Source: Ceratodon purpureus
Taxonomy: Eukaryota > Streptophyta > Bryopsida > Pseudoditrichales > Ditrichaceae
Direction of reading: 5' to 3'
Assembly: GCA_014871385.1 (NCBI GenBank)
Contig: CM026421.1
Span: 15,483,048 to 15,547,047, forward strand
DNA length: 64,000 nt
A program made the translations under genes and the position numbers. Under the pieces are notes generated by a model. That model was given only the letters and a program-made list of their open reading frames with translations. It did not search any database and was not told the DNA's origin. Positions 26,721 through 38,900 of the stretch are shown here, piece by piece. Within the stretch, counting starts at the first letter, position 1. Every line of letters starts with the position of its first letter.

Positions 26721-27120
26721 GTTCCTTTTTCTCCCTCTTCGTTACTTTTTGTCTCTCTCTGTTCCTTTTTCTCCCTCTTCGTTCTTTTTTCTCCCTCTTC
26801 GTTCCTTTTTCTCCCTCTCGGTTCCTTTTTGTCCCTCTCCGTTCCTTTTTGTCTCTCTCCGTTCCTTTTTGTCCCTCTCCGTTCCTTTTTGTCTCTCTCC
26901 GTTCCTTTTTGTCCCTCTCCGTTCCTTTTTGTCCCTCTTCGTTACTTTTTGTCTCTCTCTGTTCCTTTTTCTCCCTCTTCGTTCTTTTTTCTCCCTCTTC
27001 GTTCCTTTTTCTCCCTCTCGGTTCCTTTTTGTCCCTCTCCGCTCCTTTTTGTCTCTCTCCGTTCCTTTTTGTCTCTCTCCGTTCCTTTTTGTCCCTCTCT
27101 GTTCCTTTTTGTTCCTTTTC
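26721..27120. repeat. Minisatellite, 20 units of 20 bp, with a 200 bp higher-order period
   Basis: Units follow GTTCCTTTTTSTCYCTCTYC with few changes across 400 bp. The variant order repeats: the rare GTTACTTTTT unit occurs at 26741 and 26941, and the following units match across an exact 200 bp shift. One strand is almost pure pyrimidine. All frames stay open through it, which produces false proteins of Phe/Leu/Ser/Pro or Lys/Arg/Glu repeats. Confidence 0.95.
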
Positions 27121-27611
27121 TCTCCTTTTCGTTATCATTGGTTCCCAGTTCATGGTTATCATCTACTGTAGTACGGATTCATGAATGATTTAAAATTAAG
27201 AAAACTTAAAAAACAATAATTCTAAATATAGACATATGAACTTAAGATGATTTTTTTTAGTGATATGTGACTTTTAGTTATCTGACTTTATTTTTAGCAT
27301 TTTTAAAAATAGTAGAATCAGTGAATTAACTTTTGAGAAATGAACCTTATGTTTTAATTTGAATTTAGATGTTGGTAAAATTGAATTTTTAGTTAGATAT
27401 TTTCCTTATTGAATCTAATAATACGCTTTGAGATGTTTATATTTTATGTTATAAATTTAATAACTTCAGATGATTTAATTTTATCGTTCTATAGAATAAT
27501 TATTATATAAAAGAATTGTGTTAGAGTACTGTATTATATTATTCAATGATTTTATTATTTTCAAAATAAATTGTAATATTTCTAAACAGTAAAATTCGTC
27601 CTTTCATCAAG
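27121..27611. other. AT-rich intergenic upstream of the orphan gene
   Basis: Very AT-rich, no gene. It should contain the promoter of the plus-strand frame at 27612, but TATA-like strings are too common here to choose one. Confidence 0.4.
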
Positions 27612-28406
27612 ATGGCAAGAAATAATGAAACTGTTACTGTAAAACGTCTTGGATTTTTACTGTTTCTTATTTTGATGTGTCTTGATTTAATTGCTATTAT
27701 TTGTACTGTTATAATAGTAATAAGTTTTGACCAACGTGATGAAGGTTTTGCAAAAGGAGGTAAGAGGTTTGTGGAAGGAGTTGGACGTCAAATATATTTG
27801 ATAAATTATTACATTTTAAATTTTATTATTTTGCATGTTGTGCTTCAACTGATTAAAAAATACAAACGGAAAACACATGCAAAAGCTGATGAAGTTGAAA
27901 GTTTTGTCCAAGTTAATGAAAGTTTTGATGAAGGAGATGAAAGTTTGGCCCAAAGCGATGAAGGTTTTGCACAAAGAGATGAGAGTTTTGTCCAAAGCTA
28001 CGAAGGTTTTGCACAAAGAGATGAGAGTTTTGTCCAAAGCTACGAAGGTTTTGCACAAAGAGATGAGAGTTTTCTCCTGGACAAAATTCAGGGTGGAGAT
28101 TATTTTTTGGCTCAATTAGAAGATGTTTCTCATGATAAAAAAATCCTAGATGATGTCATTGAGGTCTTGTTTTTAGGAAATGAAATTACAGCTCCGACAT
28201 GTGAGGAAATGGCTCAATCATTCAACAACAGGGCTCAAACTTCTTATAACATGGCTCAAACATATTTAAATTTGGCTGATACATGTTATCACTTAGATCA
28301 AGTTGAAGAATCATCAAATTTGGTCCAAACATACAATGATTCGGCAAAAAGAAACAAAAGATTATATCAAATATACGATAAATTGGCTCGAAAATATCAT
28401 AACTGA
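27612..28406 (+). CDS. Orphan two-TM protein with two heptad-repeat arrays, 264 aa
   Basis: I do not recognise this protein. A single uninterrupted frame in AT-rich DNA runs from an ATG at 27612. It has two hydrophobic spans (about residues 13-38 and 61-82) separated by a short charged loop, then a basic stretch (KKYKRKTHAK). Residues 94-155 form about nine heptads of the pattern [D/Y]E[G/S]F[A/V]Q[R/S]. After an acidic linker, residues 199-262 form a second array of units like MAQTYLN and RAQTSYN. The expected topology is a membrane hairpin with a cytosolic helical or coiled-coil tail. Codon use is AT-rich like the surroundings, and the array expanded at DNA level. Lack of introns and location beside repeats suggest a young or lineage-specific gene. 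A spurious long frame is possible but unlikely given its ordered layout. Confidence 0.65.
   Translation: MARNNETVTVKRLGFLLFLILMCLDLIAIICTVIIVISFDQRDEGFAKGGKRFVEGVGRQIYLINYYILNFIILHVVLQLIKKYKRKTHAKADEVESFVQVNESFDEGDESLAQSDEGFAQRDESFVQSYEGFAQRDESFVQSYEGFAQRDESFLLDKIQGGDYFLAQLEDVSHDKKILDDVIEVLFLGNEITAPTCEEMAQSFNNRAQTSYNMAQTYLNLADTCYHLDQVEESSNLVQTYNDSAKRNKRLYQIYDKLARKYHN
27957..28073 (+). repeat. 42 bp coding repeat in the orphan gene
   Basis: A 42 bp unit starting TACGAAGGTTTTGCACAAAG is present in two almost identical consecutive copies with a diverged copy before them. Each unit encodes 14 residues, that is two heptads (YEGFAQR and DESFVQS), so copy changes keep both frame and helical register. 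Confidence 0.9.
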
Positions 28407-28782
28407 ATAACCCTCATGAGAACTTAGTTTTAAAACATGTGGGGAGCCTTATAGTATAAACAACCTTCTTTGTAAAATCAAAAGATGCAATGATCATACT
28501 ATTGCATCCATATTGAAATTTTGAAATAAAGTAAGTGTTTTTGATAAAAAGATCATAATATTTGGATTGTTGTTTTGTCAAGCACCTCAAAGTCCACATG
28601 ACACTTATGTAGACATTAGTATAAACTAAAAAATTGATGTGAAATGTACATATTAATTACATATGTTTAGGACTTCTGTCTCCAAGCTATGAGCTGAGAT
28701 ATGTTAGTTAGAACAAGTCTGTCATAAAAAATTCTCAATTGCTAAAACATTCAGAGACTTATTTGACCAACTGTTTGTATAA

Positions 28783-29049
28783 TACCGTAGCCTACTAGCA
28801 GCTTCGTCATGCACCGTCGTATATTTAATTATTTTGAAAAAATGATGTTCAACACCTCCAAAATGAATTTTTCAATTTTCGTTTTTTAGCGAAAAATCAG
28901 TAAAAATGACCTGAAATGGCTTAGAACCAACAAAATATTGCAAAAACTAATTTATTCTTATTTCGATTTTATGACTTCATAATTTTCTAAATTTTTTGTT
29001 TTCTATTTTTAGAATTATTTTTGAACGAAGCTGCTAGTAAGCTACACTA
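28783..29049. mobile_element. MITE family A, copy 2 (267 bp)
   Basis: The best preserved termini of the family: left GTAGCCTACTAGCAGCTTCG from 28788, right end reverse complement GTAGCTTACTAGCAGCTTCG, one mismatch in 20. The interior is shared with copies 1 and 3. It has no coding capacity. Confidence 0.82.
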
Positions 29050-29211
29050 ACGAGTTGCTTGGCACTACTGGGTAGAAGGCTGGAAAAGTATGAGTTCTGT
29101 TGTACATCATTGAATATAGATGAATAGAGAAGGATACCATACTGTACACATGGCACTAAGAGTCTAAGACCAACCGCTCTTGACAAATAAAAATAAAAAT
29201 AAATAAAAATA

Positions 29212-29391
29212 AATCCCTCCAAGTGGTATAATTCCTAACTGGTTGTGATGTTTTCTCTTTTACATGGTTCAGAATTCAGAAGTCTGCCATCGCCCTAGAC
29301 TTTTGTCCGATGAGGGTTGTACTTTAAATTCTTTGCTATGAAATTCGTTCATTTGCTCCAAAAAAAAAATTAAAAAAAATTAAAAATAAAA
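29212..29391 (+). mobile_element. Short non-LTR retroposon, copy with poly(A) tail
   Basis: About 148 bp from AATCCCTCC to TTTGCTCC, followed by an A-rich tail to about 29391. The body is about 85 percent identical by eye to the reverse complement of 54844-54984, including TGATGAGGGTTGTACTTTAA and TTCGTTCATTTGCTCC at the 3' end. It is a SINE or a 5'-truncated LINE tail. Confidence 0.75.
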
Positions 29392-29453
29392 ACATGAAAA
29401 AATTCAAAACGTGAATATGTAAATCATGGAGTCTCTATTGTAAAGCACTAATT

Positions 29454-29802
29454 TAAGGTAGAGATGGGTATTCTTGTCAGGGTTCTGAATCCGTGCCCTA
29501 TCATACCACCAATATTCCTAACAGCACCTAACTACTACACTAAGTAGATTTCATAACAACTTATCATGTTCTCGATGCAAGAATCTTTGTATTACATGTG
29601 TCTACTCACGGAAATAGTGGTCTACGCTGTTGCACTTCAAATATTCATGAAAATTTGATAAATTTCGGAAAAAATAAATTCAAAAAATCATATCTGTGAT
29701 TTACAACCTAACATCTATTTGTATAAAGTTTATCCCGATAATTTTCTCAATCCCATATATGCTGAATGGCTTATACTGACGGAAATACCCATCTCTACCT
29801 TA
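29454..29802. mobile_element. MITE-like element, 349 bp
   Basis: The left end TAAGGTAGAGATGGGTATT continues to CTTGTCAG; the reverse complement of the right end is TAAGGTAGAGATGGGTATT continuing to TCCGTCAG. That is a terminal inverted repeat of 27 bp with three mismatches. The interior is AT-rich and non-coding. The first bases TAAGGTAGA are shared with the element at 13543. Confidence 0.85.
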
Positions 29803-32800
29803 CCTTGTAGCGCAGCATCTGGGGATGGCATTGCCATGTGATGATGAATCTCTGGACCCTGGCAATGCCCAGTGAATATGGACAATGCCATACCCATGAT
29901 ACAGGCACTAGTTTCTCAATAAGTATTAAGTTGGTTGTGGCAGTCTCAACAAATTCATTAAGATTTAGTATTACTTTACTACTGACCCGGGGTAGACAGG
30001 TCCTCAGAAAGTCATAATTGTACTGTATTTTATTTCCAAGTAAGGCCATAGTACTGGTAAGCATTAATCAAACCATGAGTTTGTCATGATATTTTGAAGT
30101 GCCTCGGAACAGCTAAAGCCCACTGTAAGGTTGAGTTGATAGTACAGGTTGGGTTCATACTAAAGGCAGGTTTACATGTGTGATCGAAGTCAAGTTGAAG
30201 CCAAGAAGGGGTTGAATTATCTTGACTCTTTGGTAGAGAGGTTAAAATTGGTTTTTGCCTATGTAAATGTAATTAAGGGTCTTGATATAATGTGGGTTTA
30301 TTGTTTATCAAATTAGTTTGTTTCATTTCAAGGATTGTGTGTGTAAGATGGTTCCATGAAGTAAAAAGTGAATGTATTATTTTAAAAAATTGTTTAGATG
30401 ATGTTGGAGGCTATGATGCATACCATATTAAGGTTGGTACAAGATATTGATAGTAGATGAAAGAAAAAGAAAACAAGAGAAGGGATGTGTTGACCATGAT
30501 CCCATGTGGAAAATAGCCTCAAGTTGTCCCAGAAGGAATGAAGGAAGAAAATAGACAAGAAAACCTTATGTTTCTAGAGAAGGCTTGTTAATGAAATTTA
30601 ATCACTTCTGCACATTCCTTTGAAAATAGCAATTAGGATATTGTATAATTTTTTGGATTTGTTTTTTTGCTGAATTTGTTCCATAAGAATACAACAAAAT
30701 CTTCTACATGACTGTGAGTCCAGTTCACATGAAAATGAATTTGAAATTCTGTAATTTCTCTGTCCAGTACAATGGATTACCAGATCATATTAATCTTCTT
30801 GAACTTGTTCAATTTTCCCCTGAACAAAGAACTCGTCCAATCATCCAACCCAAGCAGGGTAGTCAAGTTAACCCTCACACACTCTAGCAAAAATTGCAGC
30901 GCTGATGATGGCCACTTGTACATAAAGTTAAGAAAAGTACCAAAATCAAAGCTGTCAAGGTCAAGTACATTTTATGTCCATAGCCTCACACATACATGTT
31001 TAACCCTTCTGTGCATCAACATAAATTCCGCCACGTTCAGATCCTGAAGTGGCAAACCAGGAATATATTTTCCACCCCTCCAAATTCACCAACTCAACAC
31101 AACTTACATCTAACACAGAATAACAATGAATTCTCATGGAATTTCACATCCAATATTTTAAAAATATGCATGCTCAGTGAGACTAACTTTGTGGCATTGT
31201 CCCACATGATGCAGAATGCCATGACATAATTTCTCTTCCACTATTATAGAACAAGACATTGAAGACACTCTGACACTCTCATCAAATCTCTTGCACACCT
31301 CTTTACTCCCCTCATTTGCTTGGCAATGGCCATGCTCCTCCACCTCCAAGGCTCTATTTTCTCCCAGAGAAAGAGCAACAGAAACAAGTGCCTCATGCTC
31401 ACAGACAAGCCTCTCTCTTATAATCTGCCGGTTGTGCTCCCTGTCATCTGCTGCTGCCACTGAATAATTTTGTCATGCACGTTGAAACCATTTCTCCAGG
31501 TTGAGGACAAAGCATATATGTTATGTATGCATCCTCCACCAGATTCTACCGAGTCAGTTTGTTGAGCTAGAGCTCAGGCAGGTGCAGGTGAGCATTGAAA
31601 GCTTGCTTCGGTTCATGGTTGTGAGTGTGGTTGCTTAGGTCTTTCACTTGAGTCAGTTTTGAGGATATAGCTGCAGGAAAGGAACTTGGTTTTGGAGGTG
31701 TATCTGTGATGTGTTTTTTTAAAAATATTTTAAAAAATAAGGTGGAAGTTGTGGAGGTTGCTGGTTACGATGAGGACTTGGAGAGGGAAAAACCGACTAG
31801 TTTCTGTTTGGAGTGATTGTTACGAGGGATTCCGATGTTGGTTTTTGCATTGTGAAGAGAAGTGAGGTGGTTGAGAGAGTATAGTTTTCATGGTGGCCAT
31901 GCCCACTTGTGAACTGATTCTAGAGTGGTGTTGAACGGGTGGTGTCTTCGTACTGTGTCTGAACTTGAAGAGGCTTGGTTTTATAGTCCAGCAAAACTGA
32001 CTTAAAACATGTCAACAATGGAGGTGTGAGAGGGAGTTTTTGAGTTGGGGCGAGGTTTGTCGCTCACACTTTCAGCTGCGCCAAGCTCCGCATCAAACTC
32101 ATTTCTGTTCATCAAAACTATAACTTGTATTATCGAGGTGGTAACTGCTTTTCTAGAGAATTTTCTGGACAAAATGTCCTCGCATAGCCAATGCAGAGTT
32201 GAGGGTTTAAGAGCACTTTGTGAAGTTCTTACTTGGAAACAGAAAACTTAAAGATTTGTGCAGTTCCTTCTGCTTCGGAGATAGTTCTGGGATGACTAAC
32301 TCATATAGAAATGATGTGGCGAGCTGTTAAATAGAAGAACACTAGTGGGGTGCTCATTTTCTGATGATTTTGAAGTCGTAGTTATTCCAGCTGGTTTTAC
32401 AATTTTTAAAGTGACGTATTTCAAAATCCACTCCTGTTCCCTTCTGAAAAGATACATGATCAATTTCTGGAGAAGAAACCTAACCATCTTTTCGAAGGAT
32501 GTTAATGAATTACGCTTGATGAGCTTCTGTAATGTGGCAGATGAGAAGATGTGGATATTACAGTGGACATTGTGGAATTGATTAAAAGCAATAGTCATCA
32601 GACACACATTCTTGGTGAAGTTTCGGTCAGAAAACATGGGGGTAAGTGGCAAACATGATCAATGGTCTTACCAAAATTAATCTTGTACATGTAGTACTCT
32701 CAGAGCAAGTGAGACCATATTTCAAAGCAAAAATTGTTGTCGTATATTTATCCACTGATTGTCCTCTTGAAAAATGGAACGGAATCAGGTTGACATATGA

Positions 32801-32925
32801 AGAATTACATCAATAATTCCTCCATTTTCATACTCATTGTAGATTTAAAGCTTTTCGAATCGTTAGAACTGACACTGTGCGTCTTGTAATTTACGTTGGG
32901 GCAGCTCGGTGATGCATATCGGCGA
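29803..32925. other. Intergenic upstream of the Patched-like gene
   Basis: No complete gene. One coding-like minus-strand segment lies at 31188-31459. The final part, up to 32925, should hold the promoter and 5' UTR of the Patched-like gene. Confidence 0.4.
31188..31459 (-). other. Coding-like segment, possible exon
   Basis: On the minus strand an acceptor (AATTATTCAG) precedes 31459 and a donor (AAA then GTTAGT) follows 31188. The enclosed ~90 codons read AAADDREHNRQIIRERLVCE and onward, with charged helix-like composition, two conserved-looking Cys/His pairs and no stop. A short segment reading DLNVAEFMLMHRR after another acceptor further down could be the next exon. No start or family was found. 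Confidence 0.3.
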
Positions 32926-35900
32926 ATGCTGTACAGATACCATTTGGTTATGAATGAAATTTTCTCAGGCTATGGATCATTTGTTGCCCGAAAACCATGG
33001 ATTCCCTTCACGTAAGGCTTCCAACAATACCAGACTGTTATTAAAAATGTCGCTTGAATGTGCATATTTTTAATTGATCCTATCTTGAGAAATAGTCAGA
33101 GTCACACCAAATACTCCTCTGTTATACTGTGATCTTGATAGCCATACCTGTGTTCAACAACCATGTCATCAAAGCTGCTGAAAACTAACTAACGCGCATC
33201 TCTGTGATCCTAACGGCTGTTTCTTAATTTCACTGGCGCTGTAGAGTTGGGATTCTGCTTTTAGGAGGCATGACAGTGGGTTTGGTCAAGCGAACAACGG
33301 AGACAGACTTGGAAAAGCTGTGGGTAGAGCACAACTCGCGTGTTGTAGAAGAACGATTGTATTTCAACGAAAGGTTTATGATCATCTTCCTACACTCTGA
33401 ATTCTAAAAATGAAGAAGAGAAACATCATCAATAACTCTAGTACAATTCTACGCTGTATCATCTTGAATCAGTTCAGGCTGCGGTTCTAGATGTCATGTC
33501 AAGTATCTAGAAAAGAAAAATCATGTCACAATGATCTTAATAAGGTTAGCATTTTGTGGTTGGCCATCATGTAATGCGGCCATCGAATGCTGAATATTTT
33601 TGGTGACAATCTTGGCACAACAGATTTGGAGGCATTCCACGGAAGCAGTCGGTCACCATAACATCTCGAGCTTCGCCGGATGCTCAAATCGATCTGAAGC
33701 GATCAATGGATGCCCTGTCTCTAGCTGTGGCACCTCTTTATGACTCGCTGACTATGAAGAAGGTTGTAGGCGGTGCAAAGCAAGAGCTGGGAGAAGTAAG
33801 AACGCTGAAGTTTACTCTTCCTCTTGCATGAATGTTGACTGATCAAGGAACATGCAACTTTCTTCTATTTGAATTGAGTGAGGGTGATGCTTCGAGAATG
33901 CAGTAGAGCAGCATCTCCTCGATAGAATTGATACATATTTTTCTTTTCTAGGAATTTTATCTGGTTTTTGGGATGTCAGGTTGATTTCTGTGAGAGACCG
34001 ATTGTGCCCACCTCGTTGAAGCCCGGGAAGAATCCAATTAAGGATAACAACTGGGGAGCATGGGGACTACAATTTCTGTCCACTTGTTCTGTGTTTTGGG
34101 CATACACAGGAGTAGTGCCGTCGTCAGCCGCACTTCCTGAAGGATGGGGTATTACAAGGTTTCCATGCACCAAGCTCACACCAATGGACTGTTTCAAAGA
34201 AGGTGGTGACTTCGATTACCCCGAAGAGATGAAGCTTCTGGAAAGGCCTCTACCTGACCTTGGCCAGCTGAAGAATCTCACCCTTATTGATGTTATACTT
34301 GGTTTGTTCCAAATGACAACGGCGCCTGTTAAATGCGTGAATCTTTTGAAAACAAATATCACTGCTCAGTTTAAAGAAAGTGGCAGGCCCGTTGCTGAAG
34401 TTAATTCGGTACGAATTTCTAGACTACACTTTGGTCTCATTTTGTGATGCTGATGACATTGTGATTTTTTTGGTTAACAGGCACCATCTACTGTCATTTT
34501 CAGTATAGTACTTCTTGTGCTTAACGAGCAATGTATTGAAATGAAAAAACTTGTTCATAAACCGTATGAAAGCCTTCGATGGAAAAAAAGAATACCACTT
34601 TTCAACTATGTCTTGTGTATCTGGACAGATTTTACTCGAGGTTGTGTCGACGATGGAATTAGCCTTCACTTGGGGTTATCGGTGGCGCAAACCTTACTCT
34701 GGGATGAAAAATAACGAAGAGGTAAGAACACCAATGGGGCAAATAGATGCATCTAGTATGATTTTGTTACTCAAGGAATGCGAATCCATTGCTATAACGG
34801 ATCGACCTTTCTTTGACTCAATCAATTCTTGGGCGGTAAATATCACAGTGCTAGAACGAAGCCAACTTTCCTTGACTCTATTCAATTCTGTTTTAAGAAT
34901 CTACTCATCCAGCAGCTTAATAGGGTAGAACACAACTTGGTTACAGACAATGGCTGATATTTCTTTCATTCTGATGCAGATAATAGACCATATCAACGCT
35001 GCTGTTGAAAATGGTCGGCACAGAAGTCCTGATCCTGGCAAACCTCAGGTTAGTCAATCGGTACCGACCCGATGAATCAAGACAATGTCGCACATTCTCG
35101 TCGCGGTGAATTGAAATTTTCGTTTAATGTGGATAGAAGCTATTAGAGCCTATAACAGACAGAGTGCACTTCTTTGGTAAAATCTGCGTTCACTAGATGA
35201 TAAGCAAGCCTAGAGTTACACTCTAATGCTTAATGATCAATTCGATCATGGTCGGGTTGCAGATCTTGGACTGCATCCTTCAGAAGATGCCTTGCTGCAT
35301 GACATGGTTTGGGGGACACATTCCGATTTACACAGCCCTTGGGAGCGTGGAGTATGATCCGTCGGGAAGAAATATTACTAAGGTTTTCTCCTGCTACTTT
35401 TCTGTCGAATAATTTCATATTCCGTGTAGTGAACATCAATTATGTGCACTTCCATCGCATCGCAGTTAGTGCACAAGAAAAACCTGGATTGCATGCAGAA
35501 AAATGATAATAATTCACAGAGACTAACAAGGGCCATTTCCACTTCATTGGTTCTTGCAATAACTTTATTCTTATACAGCTTGGAGGCGTGCGCTGGGGTT
35601 CGAACAACTATCACCATGACCACCCTCTATTTGCAGAATACATCAACAGTAGATTGGGAGCCACAACAGACTCAAATGAAAGGGATCACTTAGTGAAAGA
35701 ATGGGAAAATGTCATGATTCACGATTTAGATCCCTTAAGACGGCACGCTAAGAATACTTCATTCGGAGATGGGGAAGTATATGGAGACCTACAGCTCGAA
35801 TTCAACATGTGGGTATGTTATTTTCCCTGGACAATGATGTTCCTATTTAATGCCTGGTTCTCTGTGACCAAATTAAATACTGTGCATGCTTCAAGAGATT

Positions 35901-38900
35901 CACGCATTACAGCTTGTTCAGTCTGTGTTAAACCTATCTGTGAATGAAAGATTTGGAAGCAAATATGATGTTCTAATGCTTGATGATCAAATACAATTAC
36001 TCATGATCATCTAATGCTTGTTGCAGAAATCTACTGAGGACATTATTGCTGATGCAAGCAAATCTCCTCTATGGCAAATCATCCTCGGCGTAGTGCTCGT
36101 CTCCATATATGCTTTCATAGCATTCCTCAACTTCCGAGATCCAGTGCATTCACACACCGGTTTAGCGGCTGTGGTAAGAGTTAGTACTTAGGCGCTTGCT
36201 TGACAATGCTTCATAATGCTGAATTGCAGCTGTTCTGAAGAAGGAATGATGCCTGTGACTCCGCTTTCTTCACTTCTCTGTGTAGAATATCTGTTGCTCA
36301 TACTTTGCTTATTTTGATTATTTTGGTCAGAGTACTATATAGCTTTTATGAAACTGAATGCATTAAAATCATATTTGCATTGACCATGATTATGTGTGTG
36401 CATCGATGCAGGGAATGGCGGTGGTAGGATTTGCTGTTATAGCTGGATTTGGTCTTACTGCACTTTGTGGCATTTCCTTCTCTCCGTTAGCAGGCTCGGT
36501 TGTGCCCTTCCTTGCGCTTGGTTTAGGTAAGAATTTCTCACTCAAAAATTAGCTCATAGAAGTTTGCTAGAACTTTAGGATTGTACTATCACAAATTTTA
36601 CAGTGATAGAATGTGGAAGGATTGCAAGAAAGAGTGATGATGGTATTGATCATGTAATGTTATATGTGCAGGTATCGATGACGTTTTTGTTCTAGTGAGC
36701 ATCTTGCGGAATTTCTTGGAAGATCCAAAACTGCAAGCACTCAGCAGGCCAGGAGACTTGGTTCCAGAACGTGAAATGAGACTAACATTAGCTCTTGCTG
36801 GCCCCTCCGTTGTCCTCACAACATTTTCTGTTCTAGCAGCCTTCTTCATTTCTTCTTTGGTAATGAGCCTTTCCTAATTCAATCATGATTTGATTTAAAC
36901 TCAAAATCAGGGCAATTGTGGAGTATAATTCGCCATTTGAATTCCTTTCAATTTCAATCACCTTGTTCCTGCTTGATCTAATTATGCACGTGAAGTTTCT
37001 TATCAAATTCTCATTTTAATGAACAGAATCCCATGCCAGTGGCACAATGGTTTTGTTGGCAAATGGGCTTGACTGCCACTGTACACACACTTGGCATGAT
37101 TCTCATCTTCATGCCCATTATGGCTCTTGACGCCCGTCGCGTTAAGGTATTGTTCTGGTTAACCTCTCTTCACAAATATTCATCTATCTCGATTCTACCT
37201 ATTCCTTGCCTGTAGCTCAAATTAAAGAAAGTCAGTGCAAAATTCAGCTTAAAATTATGTTGTAGATCTTAGTACATAATTTGGAAGTTAGCCTTAGGGT
37301 TGAGCTAAGACCGGGACTGGCCCTGTTCAGGCTCGTTACAATGATCCCAATCTATGGCTCTTCTGCGGCATCCGCAATAAGAGCAGCAAGGCACCTGAAG
37401 GTGAGATATCCGAGCACTTCTTCAATTTGATGCCCTTTGAATTATCCTTCGTAGGCAGGACAAGAACAAAGGTTGATCTTGTAATGTGTTGAGCTATGTG
37501 TGTAACAGCCCCGTACAAGGAGCCAGCTTTCAATGGAGATAGCTTCGATGTTTCGGATCCTTCATTCCAAGAGAGCTCAGGCAGCTCCGTAATATCTCGT
37601 TGGGTGGCGAAATATTACGCACCTCTATTTGAAAGCAATATTTTCAAAATATCTGTGGTAAGATAAAAGCTACAATTTACTAAAAACTTCTCAGAGATTG
37701 ACAAGTTTGTTCACTCGCTTGTCACAACCTCTAGCTGCTTGAGTGCTTTTGAAACCTCAACTCCTCTCAACTTATGTATGTGAACTGCCTACTTAGTTTT
37801 CATGGAAAGTAAGAATAAATTCCTTACAAGGTATGTCTAACTCTTTTGAGTCTTTTCAACAATTGGGCAGGTTATTGTGTTTGCGGGGTTGCTTGTATCC
37901 ATGACCTACTTGGGTTTTGAGAAAGTGGAGCATGGACTAAGGCTATCAGACATCACATTAACTGGTGACCTTTCTTCATAGCCGCGATGTTTCAGTCCTT
38001 ATCATTTTTGTGAAAAATCGATGAATCTGTTTCATTCACTTCTGCTCCTATGCAGGGTGAGCTGATTAAAATGCAAGCAGATAATGAAAATCGACGAATA
38101 GCTGATGAGAAGCGAGTGTTGATATTGCAGGTTCATATCAAAATACATTTGCCATTACTACGGAGGACAGATTCACAAGTTACGATGTTGTAAGTATCTT
38201 CTAAACTGGATCTGATAAGGACTATAGTGGTCTAGTATATCACCATGAAGAATGCGACTAATGTTTCGCCACCTTGTTCCTTAAATCAACCTGGATTGAG
38301 ATATGTATCCTTCGTTGCTAATTTCTTGTGTACAAAAGTTGCTGCAAGTCTAGCTCTGGTTTGCTGTGTACGTCGCTCAATAATCATGCACATTCAAGAA
38401 GAAAGCATAGACTTGATAAGTTCTTTGGGTTGGTTGCAGTGGATTGTTACAAGAGACATCGATTATGCGAAAAACCAGAAAAATTTGATTGAGATATATG
38501 GCGCTCTTGAAAACACAAGCTGGAATCCACCACAACCAGGGGTAATTGAGTAGCCCATGTACTTTCAGAACGAAATACTTTCAGGGTGATGTTTCCCATG
38601 CGTAGCAAAGAACATTCATTTGCTCTCATCTTCTACTTGAAATTAATCTGCATGGGATTGCTTGTGCTGTTTTTTTCTACTTAGAAGCCTTTGTTCTCAT
38701 ACATGATGCTGGGGCAGATATTGGAAGGATCAGCACTTGGAACCCTCTACCTGTGGAACAAGATTGTGTTTAACGCCAGCTGGCCTCTTCCTCCAAACAA
38801 TGAAACATTGTTCTACGACTATACCAAGATCTGGTCAGCAGGACCATTGGGTACGTCCACTGATTCATTTAATGTTTCCAGGAAAGATATGTCAATTGTG

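Noticed and set aside
38059-38130. Possible extra exon (GELIKMQADNENRRIADEK...) in the Patched-like gene
   Set aside because: Including it breaks the frame with the previous exon (phase 1) and creates a stop. Skipping it joins DITLT to GSYQNTF in frame, matching the family layout.
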